A stretch of DNA of 64,000 nucleotides, from positions 1,320,815-1,384,814 of the forward strand of contig VXAY01012532.1 in NCBI GenBank assembly GCA_013399855.1, written 5' to 3'. The DNA is from Oxyruncus cristatus (Eukaryota > Chordata > Aves > Passeriformes > Cotingidae). The position numbers and the translations under genes were made by a program. This document shows positions 12,113 through 25,042 of the stretch, one piece after another; position 1 is the first letter of the stretch; each line of letters starts with the position of its first letter. Under the pieces are notes generated by a model. It saw only the letters and a list, made by a program, of their open reading frames with translations. It was not told the origin of the DNA and searched no databases.

Positions 12113-12208
12113 AAAAAAACCCAAGCAAACAAAAAAACAAACCAACAACAACAACAAAAAACCCCAAAACAAACAAACAAACCAACCAACCCCCCAAAAA
12201 CAAAAAAA
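12113..12208. repeat. A/C-rich low-complexity tract beside assembly gap
   Basis: About 95 bases of CAA, CAAA and CCAA units with almost no G or T. It ends directly at the run of N, which suggests that it caused the assembly break. Short open frames crossing it are artefacts. Confidence 0.9.
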
Positions 12209-12222
12209 NNNNNNNNNNNNNN
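12209..12222. other. Assembly gap (14 N)
   Basis: Fourteen unresolved bases. The true length is unknown; the abrupt change from a CAAA tract to CGCCCAAG on the far side is compatible with missing or misjoined low-complexity sequence. Confidence 0.98.
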
Positions 12223-15200
12223 CGCCCAAGTCCCTGAATTCAGCCTCTACTGCTGGATCTGACAGAGTTCCTCATTGTAGTTGTACAGAACAAGACAAGA
12301 GTCTGAAAGGAAAATCCCAATGCAAGATGAGGCCGTTACTCATAAAGACTAGATTTCAAACAGGGTAAAAGTCATATGAGGTAGCAATGCCCTGTGTGTT
12401 AGCACTAACAGTACTAGTGAAAGTATCCAGATATTTTAGAATTTGTAAAGTAGGCATATGTTTAAATGTGATGATCAGTCATAAATGAAGCAGCTTGTAT
12501 TAGCTTCATTTTATTTAATTGATTCTTGAAGTAAAATTTTGGTCTATTGAAGACAATCAGATTTTCACCTTTTGTTTTCAATATGCCCAATATTCTCCCC
12601 TCTGTTTCTTTTGTTAACCTTTTTCGCTCCCATTCCAGTGTTTCATTTCTTGAAATGGTAGAGTTCAAAGATCTGATTGCAAGACCTGATAAATCTTGTG
12701 GACCATAGCCCTCTCTTTGATGTGTCAGTAATTTTTAAGCTGTAAAAGCAAGCTTGCTAGATCTCCAGACAAATATATTTTACTTCTTCTTACTAGTGTG
12801 TGAGGATGGTAACACAAAGACAGTGCTGCAAGACCTATCTGTGTCTGTGACAGGGAACACACAGATTTTTATGACCTTAAAGAATAATGTAATGTTGAAC
12901 AACTGATATCTCATTACACCCCTCCTTTTAAAATAGTTACAGCTAGAGACTTCTTTCTCTGCTTGGAAATACCATGTATCAGTAGAAAACGAGTATTTAA
13001 TCCTGTAACAAGCTTAAGTCACCTTCCCTCTGGTGTGAGGAAACAAATGCATCACCTCAGATGTGGACCCAGGGCCATGTCTTTGAACGGCAAATCTGTT
13101 TGGTGGTGTGACAATGGTTCAGGAAAACATTCTGTAGAACCTGCTGCTTTCATGTAGCACAGAGAGGGCATTTAAAAAAAAAATAATAATTCCAATAACT
13201 TCTAACTTTGATGCCCTCAGTTCACTTTAGAGGGAGATGAATGAAACTTGCTTGTATCCTTTACAGAAAAAAAATGAAGAACAGTCTTAACAGAAATCAT
13301 ACAATTCCAGATTTCCTTTGGGCATCCCAGACAACGTTTTCTTGAGAGAAAGCCAGTATGTATGTCGTTTCAAAACACTATTTACAAATGTGTAGTCTGA
13401 AGAAACATGTTTTTCCATTCAACCACCAAGTCAATAAAACATTTACCGAACTCAGCTCTAAAAACAAACTCTGAACTTCTACAAAGGGAGCTCAGTCCTC
13501 ATGTAGTTACTAATTTTACTACTTCATGGATTTAAATTCACCAGTGGATTTCATGATAGTGTAAAATTGAGTGTGTAAGTTCAGTGAAAAATAATAATAT
13601 GCCTAGTTTATTTATATCCTATAATGTAATCAGTTTTTATCACAATCCCGCTATAGCATACAGTTGCATTATGGAGGGGGTGTGGGGTGCATGTCCTTGT
13701 GTACAGTTGTGGTCTACAAGATTCTTTCCAATGATGACATAGAACACTTTAGGAAAAAAACCTCAAAAAACAGACACACATATTGCTTCATGACAATATA
13801 TGGTCTTGGGGATTTTTGAGTAATATTTTGTTAGTTCACTAGAAGTAGTTCATGGAGCCCTGTGAATCACAAGCTGTAAACCCACCTTTACTGTTGGGCA
13901 ATCCTATTTATAACTGGGGTCTGGATGCTAAAGTCAAGCCAGAAACAGATGAGCGTTGGAAACCAGCAGCTACAAATCACATTCAGAAACAGGGGAAAAT
14001 AATGAGTCAAAGCAGTATATCAGGCCTTTAGCTACATCTTTTGACTAGAAGTCTTTCTTCCAGATTGATCCTTTTTAAATCAGCTTTTTCTTAGTGTAGT
14101 GGTTTCGTAAACAACATTTTGCCCTAATCCAGTAGGCAGGATTTTTCAAGGAGCGGCCATTCAAGTCACCTGGCGTAGGGGCAGTCACTTACAGGTAAGA
14201 AGATTTATTTATGGGCATTCACAGGAGGATCAAATGAAGATGATAAGGAATAGTCTAAGAAAGCAGACCTGGAGTCCTTCACCACATCAGAAAATAATCT
14301 GGGAAGTTTGGGATTAATTGCAAGCAAACACTATGGTTTTAGTTTGTTTTTTTTTGCTGAGGGGGAAGAGTTGGTTCCCTCATACATTCCTCCATCCCTG
14401 CATTACTTATGACCCTTCTGCCATTTGCATGCACCATTTCTCTTTACTAAATTTTTGGAGGGGTTTTTGTTAGTTTATTTGTCTTTGTTTGGTTTTGTTG
14501 TTGTTGAAAGATCAAGACCTTGCTGAGCCACTAAATGATACTTGAGACACTTCCTCTGTTTTAGTGAAGCTTTTGATTTCTTTTTTCTATTGTCAGGTTA
14601 AAACTTCTGGGATCTGAGAACCTTGTACAATATCAGGAAACACAAGTTGTGGATGAATTCACATTTAACAGACCTGAACTTCTATGCAGCTAGTCTGGTT
14701 TTATTCTAAACTAGAAAATGCAGGCAGCATTGCAAGCAATATATTTACCGTTTAACAGCAGTGCCAGACTTTCAGCATTTCTAAAGTTGTCATGATAATG
14801 CTACCTTAATGCCATTAAAGGGACTGTTCAGTAATTGTATGCTAAGACTGGGAAGAATATAATAATTTCCTACAAGATCTGATTCCATCAGGACCACTGC
14901 TATTATGACCTTTTAAAACCAACAGAAGAATTTGTTTGGAATCAAATCCTGAAATTGGATATTCATGTATTATAGTATTGTACTTTAAATGGCAATAATT
15001 ACAAGAAATACTGCTTCTTAAAGCATTTTCTACTTACATTTCATGATTCAAATGTTCTGTCACTTTCAGAAAGATCTTTTTCAACTTCAATTTGCCTTTT
15101 TCCAGAGTTGTTCGTCCTGATTCAAATCATGTTCAACTTTCACTCTGTCATTGAAACCTAAAGCCAGAATTACTTGAAGGGCAAGTTTGAGTGCTTTCCC

Positions 15201-17589
15201 TAAATCACACCTTTCAAAATCTCCTGGTTTAATCACACTGTTTTTCCAGAACCAGCTCCTGGATTTCTGTAGGTAAGTAAGAGTTCCAGATGCAAGTTTT
15301 GTCTGTTTGTCTTCTTTATTAGGCATTTGGTCTTTATAGAAGTAGATAAAAACTAGAAAATATGACTTTAAAAGCCTGTAAGGGCACACATTCCAGAAAA
15401 CAAATAAAAATAACCTCAAAGGGTTCTTTTTATAGCTGTTTTTTTGTGACCTATACTCTTTGTGGTCATATCTTCCATGATATAGGATCAAATTCTCAAG
15501 ACACGTGTAGCAAGCAATGACATTTTTCAAGACACATGTAATTTTGTTTCAGTGAAAGGAAAAAGAAATTCTTCTAGTCTTCATATGAATGTGAGTTTTA
15601 TCTCTATAAAAACAAGGAAACAAGATTTTGTTTAACCCTAGGAAGAATGAAGACATGAGAATTGCTAACTTGAGTTATATTCTTTATATAATTTTTCAGA
15701 CTATTTATGAAGATAGCAAATTTTAAAAGATATCCTTTTACCTTAGGGAGTCTATTCATCCACAAACCAAAATGTGTTTCATATATGACCACACACATTT
15801 CTTTTTAATAGGATAATAATATCACTAATATTGACAATTTAATAACCAAAAGTTAAATGGCATGGAAATGCTGTATTTTTTTAGAGATAAAAAGGAACAA
15901 GGGGACTTTTAAACATTGAGGTGTTTGTTAGGATAATTCTACTCATTGAACATTGAAATATAATCCTCACAAGGCCAACCTTCTTTTACTCTCCCATGTT
16001 TCTTCTTTCGTCGGCATGACTGTTTCCACTGTTCTGGAGTGAAATCAAATTAAACATATATCAATATATTTATACACAAATACATCTTGGCAATCTCAGA
16101 ATACCTCAGATAAGATGAGGAACCTAACATTTAACCACTGGAACATTTCACAAAAGCCCATTCTCTACCACTGTAAGTTTCCAGGAGGATCCCTCAAAGA
16201 ATTCTTAGCCTCATATCTAATATATTTTTAAATATCTGCAATTCTGATTAATCACTAATTAACATTTTAAATTCAAGTTTGGTTTGGGATTTTTTTTCCC
16301 CTAAAATGTATGCTCCTTTTCCAGTACTGCTATGAGATATGAAGGGGAAAAAACAAATTCTATGGGCTGCTGGTGCCATTCTGAAAATTGGAGGGGTTTA
16401 ATCTCATCCAATTTTCAATTTCTTAAGGTTAAGCACCTAGTTTGAGTTAATTGTTTAGGATCCATCTATATCCCATGAAGAAAACAGATAGTGCTAGAGA
16501 CAGAGTCCTCCTGCCTGTCCGAATCAGGACAGACAGTGTGGTGATAGTTCTATGAAAAGCATTAAGCAGGTGATGCCTAAGTTTCTATTTGTAAAATGAA
16601 GGACAATAATTCAGATTCTTTAAGGCATCTCTCTCTGCTGTATCCCAGCACCAGCACTGGCACTTTACCTGGCTCCATATCCCCTGTCTGCAGTGCTGCT
16701 CCCGCTCTGCGGTGGCTTTTGGGGCCATGCCTGCCTCTGCCAGGTGCCAAGAGAGAAACTTGCTGACTCAAAGGAGCAACCTACTGCATATGGGGGTGAG
16801 ATAACACAAATTCATCTTTGAAGCAGGTAATTTTAGTCTCTAAGGGGAGAAGAGAAATTATGAAAAGGCCAAAAGAGAACTTGAAGAACAAAAAGACTGA
16901 AGGTAAATGAAGAAGCAGGAAAAGCATAGCTGTAGCAGAAGAAACAAAACGTAGGACTCATTTGTGTATACATAAAACCAAGGTGATAAAGAACCTCAAA
17001 AAAAAAGGCTGCTGGAACAAAGGAAGAGGGAAAATGTAGATTTTATGGTGGACTTTAGTCATCTTTGAACAACCTGGCTCATGAATAGTTAAACTGAATC
17101 TCTTGAATAACCTGGAGAATGACATTTGTTTCCATAAATTATTCACTGAACACCTGAAAATAACAAATACATTCATTGTAACTGGCTTTCAAGCAAAAAA
17201 AGGGTGAATTTTTAAATACATTATTCAAACAGCTGGAGTTCATATATGTTTTTATGTATGCCACAAATACACTTGAGGTGTTATTAGATGGCAAGTGTGA
17301 TAAGCTGGGCATTTCCTTTGCATCAAATGCTATTGATTGTGAGCTCAGAGAGCCATTGTCTGCTGGAAAACATGAAGTATTTGAGCTTTTGCCAGTTTCT
17401 TGTTGCTGAGCAACGGCATTTGTCCCTTCCAGTTGCTTGCGTGTATATAGCTTGTACGTATGGATTAAATGGAATGTGGAATGAAAACTATCTTAACTAT
17501 TTAATGACTACATAAAATATCTCCTCTGTTTAAAACATAAGAGCTGCCAAGCAGTAAATTTTCCTGGTTTTCCTATATCGTTTGGTTTA
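12223..17589. other. Unique AT-rich DNA, no gene established
   Basis: Contains a T/G-rich patch of TTTG type units at about 14463-14507 and a purine-rich patch at about 16839-16950. One 147-codon minus open frame (15087-15530) is listed separately as a doubtful candidate. No interspersed repeat is recognised. Confidence 0.65.
15087..15530 (-). other. 147-codon open frame of unknown status, probably not a gene
   Basis: The first two thirds of the predicted product are lysine-, phenylalanine- and tyrosine-rich, as expected from random AT-rich DNA. The last 45 residues look more protein-like, with an amphipathic stretch around LGKALKLALQVILALGF followed by a charged tail. On the minus strand an acceptor-like 'TTACCTACAG' precedes this part by about 70 bases, but no clear donor follows before the stop. 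I recognise no domain or family. The length is not exceptional for 64 kb of AT-rich sequence, so chance is the default explanation; a decayed pseudogene exon is possible. Confidence 0.15.
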
Positions 17590-18105
17590 GGGAGAGGACA
17601 TAACTGCCAGGGAGCAACCAGAGCAGGGCCAGGGAGCCTGTTCTGTACTGGCAGGGTCCTGGAGCCAGAGCTCAGCCCCACAGCCAAGAAGGGAGCGGGG
17701 CAGACCTAGGGATCTTGGCCAGGTGCAACTATGGCCCAGATCAGAGTGTCAGGGTGGGTCCAAGGTCCATGCACATCAGATACGGGGCAGACATGGCCCC
17801 AGGATGGCTGGGCAAGGCTGTAGAGGTGACAATGGGCTGAGACCAGGCTGGGACATGGGCCCACTGGTGACCCTGGCTCAGTGGGACTCCTTGGCAGGGC
17901 AGGGCTGTATGAAGCTACAGACCAGCTGTGCTGCAGAATCCCTGCGGGATGGGCTGATGGCCCTGGAGGGCTGACGTGGGGTCCTGGGACTGTGGGCAGG
18001 GTGGGGGGAACCCAGGGGACCTCATATTGGTCTTGGGCTATGAGTAAGTTTTGGGGAGCCCTGTCCCCCCAAGACCCTGACAGTGGTGTTGGCAAACCTC
18101 TTTAG
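17590..18105. other. GC-rich, CpG-poor island of unknown origin
   Basis: About 500 bases that are clearly richer in G and C than the flanks, with sharp edges, many TGGG, CAGG and GGGCAG words and few CpG. Open frames occur on both strands (129 codons minus at 17706-18095; 83 and 74 codons plus), which is a result of low stop-codon frequency in GC-rich DNA. The composition fits an old methylation-decayed LTR or other insertion, but I do not recognise the family. No homology to CR1 is visible. Confidence 0.5.
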
Positions 18106-18505
18106 TCAGAATCACATGTTCTCACTGCTCTGTCTGGATTACTTGATAATACTGAATTTCTGGACAAAAAGTAAAGGCCTTTTACTACATTTTATGCATT
18201 GTCCGCAATTATTTTTTCATTCCATTATAATTGTGCAAACAAACAAAAAAAATTAGTATTCATTAGCAATGAGCGTGTTCTCCAAAGTTTGGACTGTCAG
18301 CAGCATCTCACCACCATGGAAAATGAGAGCACTTTGTGAGATCCACAGATAGGTAAAAGTGGAATTCACATAACAGTGCTAAAGATTGCTTTAACCTTTT
18401 CATCAGTCACTTTGAAATGTCAGATATTTTCGACTGACTCCACAAAACACCTTTAGCTCCATTAAGCACCTGTTTAAAATTTTAATAATGAGTTCAAATA
18501 ACTGC

Positions 18506-18519
18506 GTGTTAATTAACAC
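18506..18519. promoter_or_regulatory. 14-bp palindrome with TTAATTAA core
   Basis: GTGTTAATTAACAC is self-complementary. The core resembles paired homeodomain-type sites, and half of it resembles the HNF1 half-site GTTAAT. Binding is inference only; an AT-rich palindrome of this length may also be chance. Confidence 0.3.
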
Positions 18520-21500
18520 AACAAAAAGTGATTTCCATTGCATTTCCAAATAGAAGATGTGTAGGTAAATTCAAGTTGACTTCTTTTTAAGTATGAAGAC
18601 ATCACTGAACCCAGCTTTCAAATCTATTAGCTCTCATGAAGTCCACAGTGTTTAATTAGAGCATTTTTGGGACACAATGATGAAGGTCAGCAGCTAATGT
18701 TTTAAGTGTGTTTTTAAGTGTGGTAAGGAACAGTAACATTGGATTGAATCACTCGTAGCTGAGGTGTTATGGTCAAACTCTTCCTTTCTTTCTAGAAGTT
18801 CTAACTGGAGTTAAAACTTATTGCTCTCAGCAGTGTAACTTTTGCCTGTCAGCTGAAAAAGTAATTAGCAGTAGTACAGTAGGTGGAGACTTTTCTAGAG
18901 TATATCTGATTTGATAACCAAAGTGAAATACTGGCTTAAACTGAAGTTCTAAAGAGCTATTAAAGATTTCCAGTAAGAGGTCAGGTCATCCCAGAAAATG
19001 CTGGCCATCATTTTCTCTATATATTCAGTGCTGTCTGCATGGCTACCAAACTGGTGTCTTCTGTCTCCTTCAAGGACAGTGTTATGTGTATATGGAATGT
19101 AATGTTAAAGGATGACTGTCACAATAAGTAAAGTAAGAGAAAAAATTTAGTCAGCTGCAACGTTTTTCTATGACGATGCCTTTTTCAGGATTGGAGAAAG
19201 AATTTGTGAAGGATACATGAAAAACCATGTTTAAACAAATGAAGAACACTTTTTTTTTTTCTTTTGATTTCATGAAAGCTGCAAACCTTCTGTTCTTCTG
19301 TACCTCCTTACTGAGTAAATTAAAAAAGAGATATGAAAGAGTTTTTCATGTCTACCTTATGCAAGAAAATTATTTCTATAGGAGAAATAACAGAAACTTA
19401 CAAGAAATAATTATTAATTATGTACATCTGATTTGCTCAGACCATATCTAGACAAAAATATACTTTATTTAGATATATCAGAGCACCTCAACTGTTTGAG
19501 CTCTTTCAGACTTTGATCACTAATTGTAAAACTTTCTTCCTCCTGTTCTAGCCCAGTGCCAAGATCAGGCAAGATTTAGGTCACATCTGTTAATATTTTC
19601 TCCAAGATGAAGAAAGCACACACAGAGTATCTTCTCAATGAGATTGGTAGCTGAAAGCAGAGATTCCAAACTACCCAGTAATGCCTGTGTTCCCCCAAGA
19701 CACTGATCAACTTGTGTATTTTATGTTACTTTAAGAAATGTGATTGCTGTGTTTAAATGCATGCTACTTGAATTCCTAAACTTTAAAGAAACTGGATATT
19801 TTTGGTAAGGAGTATGAAAACAGATATGCTAAAATGACTCTTTAAAGATTCCAATTGGAATAATGGCATAATGTAGACTAAGTGCAGGTATATTATAAGA
19901 CAGATTAGGAAATTAAGTTTTGGAGCTGATGGGTTAAACTATCTGCAACAAGAAGCCAATTGGTTCTTTTATATTTCTCTTATAGAAATATAACAAATAT
20001 GCGTAGTGAAAGTAAAATACGGACATAAGACTGATCCTAGATAATTCAGATTACTGTTGTAAAAAGAGATTTCTGAAGAAAAGGGGTGTGGCTGCTGAAT
20101 TAGTAAGAAGATTTCTTAAGATGATGTATTGGTCTCATCCACTGATTTTTGCCAGTGATTTTGTGTGCAGTTATCTGCATATTGAGTTTCTGTCTTCAAC
20201 ACCAACCACTGCAGAGCAAGAGAAAGGTCTGGAGAAGTACAGAAGACAACATGGATACAGATATCATACAAATAATACAAATACTATAATTCAATTTTTT
20301 CATAACAATGAAACAAAAAATTTTAGCTGAAATAATCTCAAATCCTTGTTAAATCCTAAAAGCATCAGCAACCCTAACTACAGCAACACTATTGCTACAG
20401 CACAAAATCAACAGCTGCATTCAGTTCTGCAATGTGATTGTACCAGACTTGCCAAAGCCAACTTCTGTGGAGACAGTGCTGGAGTTTTACCTTAGTTGCA
20501 GATTTGTTCAAGCATGAATTTACGTATTGTGTGAGATCAGGTTTTAATATAGTTGAGTTAGGATTTACGTAAAAAATAATGGGATGTACATCTTCCCTCC
20601 AGTCCCTCATAGTCATGATTTTGGATCACACTGCAAATATTTCTTGGTCATATGGTGTAGAAGCTCCTCTGAAGCACTACAGGATGTGCATTAAAGGTTA
20701 ACTTTTGACGACACTACCAATTATGTGAGGAGAACCTCAATACCTAACTCAATTCATACTTGCAACGAAAGTCATTTTAGTTTGCCCCAGCTGCTCCCCA
20801 TAATTCATGCTAAAAAAATTAGATTTTTGGGAAGCTCAAAACTGTGTGTGCAGAAATGTAGCCAGTTAATTGTGTTATGAAACTAATATTCATATGGCTC
20901 TGCAAAGACAGCTGTTTTGTGGCAGAATGAATGGAAGCCATGATCAATGGTGAATGTTTTGGTACAGAGTAGGTATCATTTTACTTAGGTTTTGGAGACA
21001 ATATAACAAAATTATCTTCATAAACAGAGGAAACTCCAAGTCTGAAAATCCTGAAGCTGTATTACTCCAATTACAGCCACGGGAAGGCTATTCTGCAACT
21101 GTAGCTGAAGGCCATTAAATTCCAACCAAAGTTTATTCATGGCCAGTTTGTTTCTATTTGGTTTTATACCAACATCATCCCTTAGATTAGTAGTTCCTAT
21201 TCTTCTCCCTTGTTTATCCCCAAAGTGTAGAGGGACAGTGTATCCCTCTCAGCTTTTGTTTTGCTAGGCTAAACAAGGCAAGCTCTGTTGACAGATGGTT
21301 GGCCAGAACCCAGACAGGCGAAACTCACACACCAGCTTCAGACAGCCAGGAGCAATCACTCTTAGGAAGGTACCTCCAGACCCTAATGCAAGTCATCAGA
21401 GATGTGAGAGCAAATAAACATTCTCTTGGGCTTTAGCTGTCTCACTTCTTCCCATTCCCCGACTACTAACACTCCATTGACTAACTTCCTTTTTTTAATA

Positions 21501-22343
21501 ATTGTCAGTTAGAAGCTCGACCCTTTTCATAGACATGGGAATTGTAATTGTAGCCTGAGTTGGCATAAATGGACTACTTTTGACCTAATTAATTTGTACA
21601 TTAAAAGAAATAAATGATGAAGAGTCTGAAGATAGAACAATAAAAAGCCATCATGGATCTCAAGTCCTTATTTGACAGTTTGAGATGTGGTAAAGTCCTT
21701 GCTATCAGTCTTCTTGCTTCCTCTGTTCAAGATGAGCTTTCCTACACATACTTGTGTGGCAGTCATACTGGTGGCTGCTGTGTGTGTGTACATATTTTCT
21801 CCTGATCCTTCTCTCTGAGTGCTTCTGGAAAAACAGAAAAGTAAAAATCATTGATAAATCCTGGATATTTTCCACCTCATTTCTTTAATATGGAGCTGGC
21901 AACAACAATTAGTTTCTCCTTTCAAGCCACAAATGTCATGGCCAAAATTCAAACTAGGGTACCTATGTTCTGGAAATATAGGAGAGGAATTACTTGTTTC
22001 AGATTTAAAGTTATCCTAAAAAATATTTTGCAGTCGTGAAGTGGCTTCTTACCAACAGTGCTGGCTGCTTGTCAACATGGGTGAGGTAATCCCTACATAT
22101 AATGCTCAATCTTAGGAATTGGTTAATCTCCAATCTGTAAAAATGAATAGGTTGAGCTGTTGAAATGGGCTTTGAAATCTTGTTCCTGTAAATCTCACAC
22201 AGGAGAAATATGGACTCTGTCACCTATGGACAATTTTATGGCTAAAAAATCTAGTCAGGAATTGCCCCATGTACATATTTTGCTTTTAAAGGAGGCGAAA
22301 CTAAAAGGAATATTTTTCAGGACCCATGATCCCTAATTGGCTG

Positions 22344-22459
22344 TTTTCCTCCCTCCGGTTGTCTCTTCCTCCCATCCTTTCTTCCTTCCTCTTCTCTACT
22401 CCTTCCCTCTCTCCTCTCCTTCACTCCTTTCCCTCTTTCCTCTCTTCTTTCTACCACTT
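22344..22459. repeat. Polypyrimidine tract (CT-rich)
   Basis: About 115 bases of CTTCC, TCTCC and CCCTC units on the plus strand with very few purines. The open frame across it codes for a run of Ser, Leu, Pro and Phe and is a composition artefact. Such tracts may form triplex DNA if mirror-symmetric. Confidence 0.9.
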
Positions 22460-24709
22460 ATGTTTCTCTATTTTGTCAGTCATTGTGGGGTGATTTCTGC
22501 TTCTCAAATGTTTGCATGTTCCAGTGAATCAGGGGCATAGTTTTAAGTGCCTAATAAGTCCAGTAGCACATTTTCTTGATTTATTAGGATGTATATCATC
22601 TGATTAAAATTTAATTATCAAACTTGTTCTTTTTCAATATATTTTTTCTTACTTCCTAATTCTTCGTATTTTTCTTTGTTTTCTTGTTAAAACTGCATTT
22701 GAAGGAATTTGACAATTATGAGAATTGAGCAAATACATTCCATTTGACCTACTGACACTACTTATATGCTATTCCATTTTCCCATATTTCTTCCTTCATG
22801 TGAGTGAGCATGATTAAATCTTTCAGTGGGAACTGCAGCTTTGTTGTCTGTGGATGGACTTCTGGCGTTTGAATGCTACCATATTAAAAATAATGTATTC
22901 ATTCATTACACCATCCTCAACAGAGAAAGCTGCTGCACAGAAAAAGAACTTTTACCTTACACAGGAGCCTGGTAACTGGGTTTTTGCAGCTGTACAGTAT
23001 TCCTTTTCAATAAGGATAGCTGCAAGAACTGTACCCAAATACATATTACATATTATATCCAATATCTTAGTAAACATTCTTAATGCTATCAGTTTAAATG
23101 CTGCCATTTTCATCGATAAAATTCATATTCAAAGTTATTCAAACAGCAGTCTTTGGTTGTGGAGACTTCAATATTTGCAGACATAATTGTAAAATAAACT
23201 ACAGTTTTGTTTTTACAGTGACTAAGTAGGGAAGACCTGCAAAATATCTAACCAGTTCAATTTGAAAGATGAAATTCTTTAAAATATAACTTTAAAGTAT
23301 ATATATCTAGCATTATCACATGTACAAGACATTCAGGAAAACATCTGCTTCCAATGCCTCAAGTGTGCATGTGAGCGTGGGGGTACAGACTAGGTAAAGA
23401 GTAGGGCAGGAAAGGCAGCTGCTGCCCGTGGAGGGGTAGAGAGAGAGAGCAAAGAGAGGAGATGGGATGCGAGAAAAGGAAGACAAAATATCCCAATCAA
23501 ACAACTTGCCATCAGTGTCTTCAGAGCAGTGATAATGAATGGGCACCACAAAAAACTGGGACTTGACAGATTTACAAAAAAAATCCATCTACTGTAAGAG
23601 CAGTGTTAACCTACTTGTGTACTTGTTGGCATGGACAGCAAGTGACTCAAAATGATTCCTTACAAACAGGTATTCACAGTGCCAGCTTACACTTACTATT
23701 CCTTCTTTAATGTTTCTCTTTGCCTGACTGGATTTCCGTATGTTGTACTCAGCCTTACTGCCATATGGTGCAATGAAGTGTAACAGCTTCTGCATAAAGT
23801 TGTGAGCAAAGCATTCCTTAATGGACGAAGGATCACATTGCAGTCTTCTCATTGTGAGTAGCCCTGTCAGTTTCTGAATTATCATCTCACGTGATTTTTT
23901 TATTCCATTTACTTTGATAGCAAACAGGTGTTGCATACTGACACTTTTTCTTTTCATTTATAATTTGAGTGATTCCTTGAAAATATTTAGGTTTCAGAAG
24001 GATACTTCTGCTTCGATTTTCATTCTTGGTTGTTGTTGCTGGTGGGTTTTCTTGCAGTTATTAGAATCCATTTTTTAATAGTGGTTCTTCAAAATAAAAA
24101 ATTTAACTGTATACTAAAGTATTCCATGGCTTAATATTCTCCAGTGATGACCAATTCTTTATTATTAGTTTTTATACAAACACGTTACTTATAAAATAAA
24201 TGAAACTCCAGGAAAATAATGAATAAAGGACTGATGAAATGGAACCATTTATATGTTTTGTTTTGGGTTTTTTTCTTGCTTTAAAATTTGTTCACAGCTC
24301 TGTACACTCGTACTACACATTTTATCATGTATTTATATATGTCTTAGCACTATAATTTCTTCAAATGGATGAGAAGATGAGACATGTTGTGACTGGAAGG
24401 TACATGGTATATAGACAAGAGCAGATTATAGTAATTTTTGAAGAGATAACTACCAGAGTCAGAATTCTTTCCAGGGGCTTCCTGAAGGTGATGTAAATCT
24501 GTTTAACAGTGGGTTAAGTGTTTCTTTATTCAAGAAAACAGAGTCCTATTTGTGTGAAGCTGATTCTTGAATCTGGTCACGGACAAAACTGACTCACTTT
24601 CAAATCAATTCTGTTTTGATAGTTAAAAGCCAATATTGAAACACACAAATCTGCTTCGCTTGTCATGGCATGGGAAAAGGAATAAGTCTAGAGTAAGACG
24701 TGCATTAGC

Positions 24710-25042
24710 AGAATCCTAGAACATCTTTAGTTGGAAGGGCCGAACAGGGATGAGTCCAACTCCTGGCCCCGCACAGGACCACCCCCAAAATCATACCATG
24801 GGCCTGAGATCGTAGCCCAAACACTTCTTGAACTCTGCCAGGCTTGGTGCTGTGACCACTGCCCTGGGGAGCCTGTTCCAGTGCCCAACCACCCTCTGGG
24901 TGAAGAACCTTTTCCTGATAACCAAACTAAACCTGTCCTGACACAACTTCATGCCAATCCCTTGTATCCTATCACTGGTCACCACAGAGAAGGAATCAGT
25001 GTCTGCCCCTCCACTTCCTTTCATTAAGTTAGTGACTGCCAT
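24710..25042 (-). mobile_element. CR1 LINE, 5'-truncated, minus strand
   Basis: On the minus strand it holds the C-terminal end of CR1 ORF2: the open frame at 24791-25042 includes [37 protein letters not shown] and APSLAEFKKCLG, all standard CR1 elements. The 3' untranslated end follows to 24710 with 'GAGTTGGACTCATCCC' and CCAACTAAAGATG-type text, near the family's usual 'CCAACTCAGCATATTCTATG'. The 5' break lies at about 25042, typical of incomplete reverse transcription. It belongs to the same broad subfamily as the copies at 34087 and 46783. Confidence 0.95.

Larger units (their letters stand above)
18106..24709. other. Unique AT-rich DNA, no gene recognised
   Basis: Includes a palindrome (18506-18519) and a pyrimidine tract (22344-22459), listed separately. 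Two abutting minus open frames at 23316-23588 (90 codons) and 23589-23957 (122 codons) have no recognisable domain. Parts of 18360-18720 have TAATTA-type words and look like conserved non-coding DNA, but conservation cannot be judged from one sequence. Confidence 0.65.

Noticed and set aside
12047..12368. Frames containing X residues
   Set aside because: They cross the 14-N gap and an A/C-rich low-complexity tract.
17706..18095. 129-codon proline-rich minus-strand frame
   Set aside because: Several overlapping frames are open on both strands because the island is GC-rich; no recognisable domain or start context.
23316..23957. Two abutting minus-strand frames (122 and 90 codons) that could look like a two-gene unit
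   Set aside because: No domain, no conserved motif, different composition, and the genome is vertebrate, where operon-style adjacency carries no meaning.
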